Made by a program: the position numbers and the translations under genes. Positions 7,319 to 11,737 of a stretch of 11,737 nucleotides of DNA are shown here, one piece after another. Each line of letters begins with the position of its first letter. Position 1 is the first letter of the stretch. The notes beneath the pieces are model-generated. The model saw only the letters and a list, made by a program, of their open reading frames with translations, was not told the origin of the DNA and searched no databases. Source of the DNA: an uncultured Ignavibacteriales bacterium (GTDB lineage Bacteria; Bacteroidota; Ignavibacteria; Ignavibacteriales; Ignavibacteriaceae); assembly GCA_913053915.1 (NCBI GenBank), contig CAJXGP010000018.1:1-11737 (forward strand), in the 5' to 3' direction.

Positions 7319-7968
7319 GCCATTTCCTTCTTTGTTTCCATAGGATTGTATGCAACCAATCTATTCAGTGTAATATAAAGCTTGTCTTCATCAATATTAT
7401 TATCAATGTCAAACAATGTACTTTGCATAACATGAAATTCTGTAATTTTGCCAATATCAAATGATATTTTACGGTATTGCTTATAATAATCAAGCAATTT
7501 GCCTTCTAACAACTTATGTTCAAAAACATTTTCATCGACTATATGATTAATTATATGCCCTTTTTTGTGTAAATAACGCGAAATCAATGAAAATCTATGA
7601 CACTCAATGGGGTTTTTCTCGGAACACATCAATGCTATTTTGTGACCCTTTTTAATTCCTGTCTCAACTCTTTCAATACCCTCTTGAAATCGTTTTGTAG
7701 TTATCACTTTTGAGAAATTTACTTTACCATCCTCAAATAACAAATCTTCAGCTTCGTACCTCGCCCCTAGATATTCACCCATTGGTATATAATAAATATC
7801 CTTTTCTTTAAGAAAAAGTGCTAACTGTTCCTTGTTGAACTGAGGTACAAAACGACTATAAGGAACACTACGCACATCTACAATTGTGTCTATCTGTTTG
7901 GACAATAAATGAGATAGAAAACAATCTAAAGTGTCTGTAGAATGACCTATAGTAAATATTCGATTCAT
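7315..7968 (-). CDS. DUF488 family protein A (217 aa)
   Basis: This is a canonical DUF488 protein. Motifs are FTIGHSTDTLDCFL (5-18), IVDVRSVPYSRFVPQF (29-44), GEYLGARY (64-71) and the active-site-like LMCSEKNPIECHRF (C115, E117, C123, H124, R125). These are the conserved His, Asp/Arg and Cys positions of the family. About 90 residues follow the CHR motif, longer than in protein B, ending in an acidic segment and a Met/Lys-rich tail. The start lies 12 nt after the DuOB stop with a purine-rich AAGAGAAA before the ATG, and the stop overlaps protein B. The pair of non-identical DUF488 paralogues suggests a heteromer or two successive steps on one substrate. Enzymatic activity is not established for this subfamily as far as I know, and a role in phage defence is inferred from neighbours. 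Confidence 0.92.
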   Translation of the reverse strand: MNRIFTIGHSTDTLDCFLSHLLSKQIDTIVDVRSVPYSRFVPQFNKEQLALFLKEKDIYYIPMGEYLGARYEAEDLLFEDGKVNFSKVITTKRFQEGIERVETGIKKGHKIALMCSEKNPIECHRFSLISRYLHKKGHIINHIVDENVFEHKLLEGKLLDYYKQYRKISFDIGKITEFHVMQSTLFDIDNNIDEDKLYITLNRLVAYNPMETKKEMA

Positions 7969-7980
7969 GCAATTTCTCTT

Positions 7981-8652
7981 TTATGATATTTCTATTAAAG
8001 ATGCCAAAAACTTGTAGCAATAACCATCATATGGCAAACCAATACTTACACATAAGTATATATTATCAATGAGCAAAGTGAAAGTACCGTCATTTCCAGA
8101 TAAATATTTTGATTCAATTACAGGATCGGTTACGGGGAAAATATATTCTATATCTTCATAAACAAATTGAGCGCGAACCTTACGCTTTTCATTGTTAAAT
8201 TCTGCACCTTCTACTCGAACAATAATTTCCAAAGATTGAGGTCTAATAAGATATAATGAGTCCTCATACTCAGAACAACTACATTCTGGAGTTCTATCAT
8301 CCTTTCCTTGATAGCTTGAAGATTCAGATCCCCATAAATTGTTAGGGAAATCCAACAAAGCTTCTAAACTCCCAGTATATCGCCCTGTTTTCTTCCAGTA
8401 ATATTTATCATCAATTAAGTAGTTTTCGCTTTGATGTTTTTGTGGCTTATGATTTTTTACAGGCACGCTTATTATATCAAGCAATCTGGGCATATCGCCA
8501 TTCTCATATCGCCGTTCTTCCTCTGATATTTCTTCGCTTTCACGATTACTCACAGGTCTTACCCATTTATTTGATTCAATTATTTTTCCAGCAATACACC
8601 TGCCGGATATTTTTCTGGAATTGGCAAGACATACAAACTTTATTGGTTCCAT
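7981..8652 (-). CDS. Dual OB-fold-like (DuOB) protein associated with DUF488 genes
   Basis: This 223-residue protein leads the DUF488 operon. I recognise the pattern of proteins annotated as dual OB domain-containing: an N-terminal FVCLANSRKISGRCIAGK (6-23), then KWVRPVSNRE (29-38), EISEEERRYENGDMPRLLDI, a central Ser/Cys-rich stretch, YLIRPQSLEIIVRV, then FPVTDPVIESKYLSG and a C-terminal YLCVSIGLPYDGYCYKFLAS. Such proteins commonly precede two DUF488 genes, as here. OB folds often bind single-stranded nucleic acid or nucleotides, so a substrate-recognition subunit for the DUF488 enzymes is a reasonable inference. There is no signal peptide or membrane segment. The ATG has a weak GAGAAA upstream. 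The start is supported by the conserved N terminus and the 18-nt gap to the attC-like site. I would check the family with a profile search. Confidence 0.78.
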   Translation of the reverse strand: MEPIKFVCLANSRKISGRCIAGKIIESNKWVRPVSNRESEEISEEERRYENGDMPRLLDIISVPVKNHKPQKHQSENYLIDDKYYWKKTGRYTGSLEALLDFPNNLWGSESSSYQGKDDRTPECSCSEYEDSLYLIRPQSLEIIVRVEGAEFNNEKRKVRAQFVYEDIEYIFPVTDPVIESKYLSGNDGTFTLLIDNIYLCVSIGLPYDGYCYKFLASLIEIS

Positions 8653-8670
8653 TTTATTTTCTCATTAAGA

Positions 8671-8803
8671 GCATATCGCCTGCGTGAGTGATGCAGACCA
8701 TGAAGCACTATAAAGTTCAGGAAGACAATTTGCAAATCATAAAATACCGCATCCTTAAAAAAGTCACCGCTGGTCTGCATTCAACTCCACGCTGTTGTTA
8801 GGT
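8671..8803 (-). other. attC-like imperfect hairpin site
   Basis: Read on the minus strand, ACCTAAC (8803-8797) fits the integron attC core RYYYAAC and contains the TAA stop of the 74-codon ORF, as is common for cassette genes. It continues AACAGCGTGGAG to ATGCAGACC. The opposite arm has TGGTCTGCAT, a 10-nt perfect complement (8691-8700 with 8771-8780), then CACGC pairing with GCGTG (8682-8686 with 8788-8792), with extra unpaired bases on one side. It ends in GATATGC (8677-8671), one base from the GTTATGC-type core. Length (133 nt), imperfect pairing and position after a gene fit attC. The mutated GTT core argues that it is inactive. No integrase is in view, so this stays tentative. Confidence 0.45.
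8707..8735 (-). promoter_or_regulatory. Candidate sigma-70 promoter for the DuOB-DUF488 operon
   Basis: On the minus strand TTGCAA (8735-8730) and TATAGT (8712-8707) are separated by exactly 17 nt and match the -35 and -10 consensus at 4 of 6 and 5 of 6 positions. Transcription would start near 8700, about 50 nt before the DuOB ATG. It lies in the loop of the attC-like hairpin. The match is by eye only. Confidence 0.4.
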
Positions 8804-9022
8804 TCTGTTTTTAAAATCAGCTATAGTTCTTATCATTTGTTCTTTAACGAGAACTAAATGACTCCCAAAATCAACAAACACGTTTCTTCCTGTATCCTCA
8901 CCTAACCTTCTATCGGTTACTACTATATCGTATGATACACCTATCTTAGAATCCTGAATCGTTAAAACTGATTGTTTTGGTGAAGCATCTTCTAAAACAA
9001 TGAACATCGGGGGTTTACACAT
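8798..9022 (-). CDS. Hypothetical 74-aa ORF, start inside a repeat element
   Basis: I do not recognise this ORF. It has an even mix of residues with a readable core (VLTIQDSKIGVSYDIV, then VTDRRLGEDTGRN, then VFVDFGSHLVLVKEQ), like a small beta-rich soluble protein, and no signal peptide or membrane segment. A stop lies just upstream in frame (TAA, 4 codons before), so it cannot be longer as written. The first ATG lies in the left arm of the REP-like element. A second ATG at codon 6 is just inside the boundary. Neither has a Shine-Dalgarno sequence. Its stop codon sits inside the attC-like core, as in gene cassettes. It may be a small cassette gene or the 3' end of a gene whose start was displaced by the repeat insertion. 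Expression is doubtful. Confidence 0.4.
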   Translation of the reverse strand: MCKPPMFIVLEDASPKQSVLTIQDSKIGVSYDIVVTDRRLGEDTGRNVFVDFGSHLVLVKEQMIRTIADFKNRT

Positions 9023-9080
9023 TTCACAGATTTAACAGTCACAGCTTATCCTGTTTTGTCAAGTGTGTAGACCTGACCCC
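9009..9080. repeat. 72-nt REP-like inverted-repeat element, copy 2
   Basis: The right arm AAGTGTGTAGACCTGACCCC (9061-9080) is inverted relative to GGGGGTTTACACATTT (9009-9024), which matches its complement if 4 nt are deleted. GTCAA plus the right arm (9058-9080) matches copy 1 (6436-6458) at 21 of 23 bases. Both copies span 72 nt with the same arm order, so they are the same type of element. The insertion spans the start of the 74-codon ORF and reaches to 57 nt from the end of the STAND gene. Confidence 0.6.
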
Positions 9081-9087
9081 AGGAATT

Positions 9088-9123
9088 CCTGCAGCACCAG
9101 CATTCTGCATGCCGTTGTTATGT
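9088..9123 (-). other. attC-like half-site behind the STAND gene
   Basis: On the minus strand, ACATAACAACGGCATGCAG (9123-9105) strongly resembles the start of the site at 8803 (ACCTAACAACAGCGTGGAG): 15 of 19 positions agree, including TAACAAC. It begins 14 nt after the STAND stop codon. A complementary arm is not obvious. The REP-like element sits where it would be expected, so it may have been disrupted. GTTAAAT (9036-9030) fits the other core but lies within the repeat loop. Confidence 0.28.
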
Positions 9124-9137
9124 GTTTTCATGTAATC

Positions 9138-10652
9138 CTATTCATTGCTTTCCGATGAATGTGTCAACAACTTTTTTGAAGGAATACCGAATTTTTGCTC
9201 TATTCTTTGTTTTTCCTTGAAATCTACTTTATGCATTGAACAATGGTTGACAATCATAAAATTCATTATTTTTTTTGCAATACCTGAAAAACCATTTTCA
9301 TCAATTTTTGTTGCAATATTATTAACTTGCAAATTCTTGTTGTACCACATTAATATGCCATGCTTTACCAAGTAAGAAGCTGGAGTGTTTTTGTTGTCAC
9401 ATACTGCTTCATTAATATGAGTCAGTTTGTTTGAACCTATCGAATTAATAATTTTATCAATCAAACCATATACAGTAAGAAAATTTATATTCCAGAATAT
9501 TGTTTTTGATATTTTCTCTAATTCTTCTTTGGTAGGCTTTCTTTCCTTTTTCCCCTCTTTTCTCCTTTCCTCTGATTTTTTCTCTATAATTACTTTTAAT
9601 CTATTTGAGATGAAACTGATTATCTCTTGCTGTTCATCTTTTTGCTTAATAAGTTCAAAAAATGATGTTAAAATTCGCAAATAAACATTCATAGCTTCTT
9701 CAAATATAGATTGAAGCTTTAATTTATCTAATGAGCCCGCACGATTTTTTATAATACGTCCCATAACCTCAACTGTTTTGATGCTTCGTCGTAATTCTAT
9801 AGCGAAGTCATCATTTTCTTCCAGATCAGTATTGTTTTTAACATTGATAGTCTTTTGTTCCAGAGTTTTCTGGGCTGACAACCGTTTATTCCTTTCCATT
9901 TCCGGGGAGGCATTTGTGGAAGGCAAAACCGCATTAACAATATCTTCTACTTGTTCATCAAAAAAGCCAAGTTCTTCTTCGCTTAATGTTGCAGGTTTAT
10001 ATTTATCAAATAAACAATAGGCATTAAGAATAATCTCATCTAAAATATCATTATTTTTTGAGTGGTGAGATATAAAAATGGTGATATAAGCATTTTCATC
10101 TTTATGAAGGTTGTTTATGATGTTATGAATTACTGCTTTTTTTTCTTTTATATGTTCAGCAAGATATTTCGCAACAAAGAAATAATAAAGGTATTGATGA
10201 CAAAAATGATAATTGTCGAAATTGTCAAACGAAATTATTTGAGATCGTTGTAATTTATTTAATAGGATATCTTGATTGACAGGAAGATTATATTTATCTA
10301 AATATGTTTCTATGAATAACATGAATTCATTTCTTGAAATTTCATTTTTGTTTGTTGAATGAAAATGGAAAGCAAATTCGGTGAGAAAATTGATATAAGT
10401 TTCTACTTCATCATTTTTCACTCCTTGTTTTCGTAAACACATATATATAAGAGCCTGATAGCAGTAACCTTGTGAAGTAATCTCTTGGGCAAGAGGTTTA
10501 GCAAATGTATCATAAGTGCTAATTACAGAAAGAATGAAAAAAGGATGTGCTGGCATAATGCCACTCCCGAATATTTTACCTAATGTTGTGTTAACCAACT
10601 CTGTTTTCTCAAAACCTTTAGGCATTTGGACTTCCGAACCACTTTCTTTCAA
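9138..10652 (-). CDS. STAND NTPase C-terminal part of a split TIR-STAND protein
   Basis: This 504-codon ORF has no Walker motifs of its own and looks like the continuation of the NTPase encoded just upstream. Its first 70 residues (GKIFGSGIMPAHPFFILSVI, then SQGYCYQALIYMCLRKQGV) and the segment NYHFCHQYLYYFFVAKYLAE (about 148-167) resemble the helical and winged-helix regions that follow the P-loop core in TIR- and other effector-linked STAND proteins. The rest is long and helical, with a Lys/Glu-rich stretch (about 355-380), probably the sensor region. The annotated TTG start at 10652 has no Shine-Dalgarno sequence, and the frame is open upstream of it to beyond the end of the TIR ORF (QKLKW precedes it). 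It is best read as the 3' part of one gene. A separate second protein is the alternative. Confidence 0.72.
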   Translation of the reverse strand: MKESGSEVQMPKGFEKTELVNTTLGKIFGSGIMPAHPFFILSVISTYDTFAKPLAQEITSQGYCYQALIYMCLRKQGVKNDEVETYINFLTEFAFHFHSTNKNEISRNEFMLFIETYLDKYNLPVNQDILLNKLQRSQIISFDNFDNYHFCHQYLYYFFVAKYLAEHIKEKKAVIHNIINNLHKDENAYITIFISHHSKNNDILDEIILNAYCLFDKYKPATLSEEELGFFDEQVEDIVNAVLPSTNASPEMERNKRLSAQKTLEQKTINVKNNTDLEENDDFAIELRRSIKTVEVMGRIIKNRAGSLDKLKLQSIFEEAMNVYLRILTSFFELIKQKDEQQEIISFISNRLKVIIEKKSEERRKEGKKERKPTKEELEKISKTIFWNINFLTVYGLIDKIINSIGSNKLTHINEAVCDNKNTPASYLVKHGILMWYNKNLQVNNIATKIDENGFSGIAKKIMNFMIVNHCSMHKVDFKEKQRIEQKFGIPSKKLLTHSSESNE

Positions 10653-10657
10653 CCACT

Positions 10658-11713
10658 TCAGTTTCTGAGTAATGGATTAAACTCCTCAATTTTAAAGTGA
10701 GTAAATGAATTAATAAGGTTCTCGTCTCTGAAATTGAGACAAAAAATATCATCGACAACTATGATTTGATGTCGATATACAGATAAATCTTTGATGTGTT
10801 TTTCCTTGTTTTCCGCAAAGTGAAAATCATCTATAATCGGGACTATCCTTTGGCTGTCTATTTCCTCCATTGGAGTCGTTTCATATTGATCTTTATAAGC
10901 GTTTGATATTCTATTCTCCATCTTCCCCTGATATTTATATGTTTTATCAAAAATATAAATAGGAATGAAATTTTTCTTGCGCAATTCAGTGAAAATCTTT
11001 TTACATAAGGTTGTTTTTCCAGATTGACTTTCTCCTGCAATAAGCATCTTAGGGTAATCATAAAAATCTTCTATTAATATATCTGATTTAATTTTTTTCT
11101 CATATTCTCTTAAATCATTAAATTTTGATAATTCAGGATAAATAAAGATATCTTCTAAGAGAACTTCATCTTTTTGAGAATGAGCTCTTGATAGCAACTC
11201 AGTATCTTGTAGAAAATTTGAAAACTGCTCTGTAACCTTAAGTCGTTTGATTTTAATTTCTTTATTTATCACATCCTTCAGTCCGTTATAGACATTATGC
11301 CAAACACTGTTGGAATCTTTAAATTCTGAAAATTCTGATATCGGGTTGCCATCAGTAGGTAAAACCAAGGATTTAGATATTCCTTTTTCATCTTTCCACC
11401 CACAAGCAGACAATATAATTGAAACAACTGCAACACCTTTCTTTTTCTTTAACTCTATCGCTCTTCTTTTTTCTTTCATGCAAGCTTCAGAATCAAGAAA
11501 GTTTGCAGAAATAAATAAACAAATAATATCTGCATTGTCTAAGTTATTATCTATTTTGTCTTGAAAGTCTTGGCCAGCTATTATTTCTCGGTCATACCAA
11601 TCCTCTATTAATCCTTTTGTTTTTAAAGGAGCAAGATGTTTTCTAAAATCTTTTATATCATTTTCGTCAATATGAGAGTAACTTATGAAAATTTTCAATT
11701 TCTCTTTTTCCAC
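10658..11713 (-). CDS. TIR domain plus P-loop STAND NTPase, N-terminal part
   Basis: This encodes the effector and nucleotide-binding parts of a TIR-STAND immune protein. Bacterial TIR domains in such proteins typically degrade NAD+ or make signalling nucleotides when the STAND part senses infection. The TIR domain (about 5-150) begins LKIFISYSHIDENDIKDF and has LFISANFLDSEACMKEKRRA, where E81 is the likely catalytic glutamate. A linker follows, then Walker A GESQSGKT (227-234) and Walker B IVPIIDDFHF (D295, D296). The ORF ends at IEEFNPLLRN, where relatives continue into a helix with a conserved Leu-Ile/Lys-Trp pattern. The start is GTG 11713, preceded by GGGAGG at 7-nt spacing, a strong ribosome binding site. 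It is AT-rich. The abrupt end right after the NTPase core indicates a frameshift. Confidence 0.86.
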   Translation of the reverse strand: MEKEKLKIFISYSHIDENDIKDFRKHLAPLKTKGLIEDWYDREIIAGQDFQDKIDNNLDNADIICLFISANFLDSEACMKEKRRAIELKKKKGVAVVSIILSACGWKDEKGISKSLVLPTDGNPISEFSEFKDSNSVWHNVYNGLKDVINKEIKIKRLKVTEQFSNFLQDTELLSRAHSQKDEVLLEDIFIYPELSKFNDLREYEKKIKSDILIEDFYDYPKMLIAGESQSGKTTLCKKIFTELRKKNFIPIYIFDKTYKYQGKMENRISNAYKDQYETTPMEEIDSQRIVPIIDDFHFAENKEKHIKDLSVYRHQIIVVDDIFCLNFRDENLINSFTHFKIEEFNPLLRN

Positions 11714-11720
11714 TATACTG

Positions 11721-11726
11721 CCTCCC
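11721..11726 (-). promoter_or_regulatory. Shine-Dalgarno of the TIR gene, decides a GTG start
   Basis: GGGAGG on the minus strand lies 7 nt upstream of GTG 11713. No in-frame ATG follows near the start of the TIR homology, so the GTG is the most likely initiation codon. Confidence 0.65.
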
Positions 11727-11737
11727 AGTTTTATTAC

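Larger units (their letters stand above)
9138..11713 (-). pseudogene. Composite TIR-STAND gene, apparently frameshifted near 10650-10665
   Basis: Joining the two ORFs gives about 860 residues in the order TIR, P-loop NTPase, winged helix, helical sensor, which is the usual single-chain layout. Going from one frame to the other needs a net -1 step: on the minus strand CTCAGAAACTGAAG reads LRN-stop, but one added A would read LRKLKWLKESG straight into the downstream frame. No classic slippery heptamer is present. It could be a true mutation, an assembly error or a split gene. Confidence 0.6.

Noticed and set aside
8442..8687. 81-codon plus-strand ORF antisense to the DuOB gene
   Set aside because: It is antisense to a gene with clear conserved motifs, and has a low-complexity hydrophobic composition typical of a shadow frame.
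10640..10670. Programmed -1 frameshifting in the TIR-STAND gene
   Set aside because: There is no X-XXY-YYZ heptamer or clear downstream stimulator. A plain indel is simpler, though not excluded.
1..11737. CRISPR array, tRNA, rRNA or riboswitch
   Set aside because: No regularly spaced direct repeats, cloverleaf-like sequence or known leader motif was seen on either strand by eye.

Overview
The window looks like a defence island from an environmental, probably Gram-negative bacterium. I cannot assign a taxon. The grounds are a type I restriction subunit, RhuM proteins, a UvrD-like helicase, DUF488 genes and a TIR-STAND gene packed side by side, mosaic base composition (AT-rich ends, a more balanced rhuM-hsdR core) and dispersed REP-like repeats. 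There are no housekeeping genes, tRNAs or rRNAs to anchor a lineage.

Region 1 (2-6370, plus strand) is one tightly coupled operon. It holds a UvrD/Rep-type helicase cut by the left window edge, a truncated RhuM copy, a complete RhuM copy and the type I restriction subunit HsdR. Every junction is a 4-nt ATGA overlap. HsdR is split by one in-frame TAA at 3698-3700, just after the PD-(D/E)xK nuclease motif. The nuclease module (183 codons) and the motor module (882 codons) are therefore in the same frame on either side of a stop. hsdM and hsdS are not in the window.

Region 2 (6371-6874) has no gene that I can support. It lies between the convergent hsdR and DUF488 genes and holds a 72-nt REP-like inverted-repeat element, a perfect 9-bp CCCTCCCCC hairpin and a nested inverted repeat.

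Region 3 (8652-6875, minus strand) is a compact three-gene operon: a dual-OB-like (DuOB) protein followed by two different DUF488 proteins. It is probably the most interesting system here, a candidate nucleic-acid-processing or conflict module. A candidate sigma-70 promoter lies just upstream, inside the loop of an attC-like imperfect hairpin (8671-8803).

Region 4 (9137-8653) holds a 74-codon unrecognised minus-strand ORF between that attC-like site and a second 72-nt REP-like element. A second attC-like half-site lies directly behind the STAND gene. Gene-then-attC order on one strand suggests an old integron cassette array, but the sites are degenerate.

Region 5 (11713-9138, minus strand) encodes a TIR domain plus P-loop NTPase, then in another frame the rest of a STAND protein. 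The two ORFs are most simply one TIR-STAND immune effector broken by a frameshift at about 10650-10665.

Three defence genes (rhuM copy 1, hsdR, TIR-STAND) thus carry lesions. The island is either decaying or the assembly has local errors. The three-gene DuOB-DUF488 unit and the complete rhuM appear intact.
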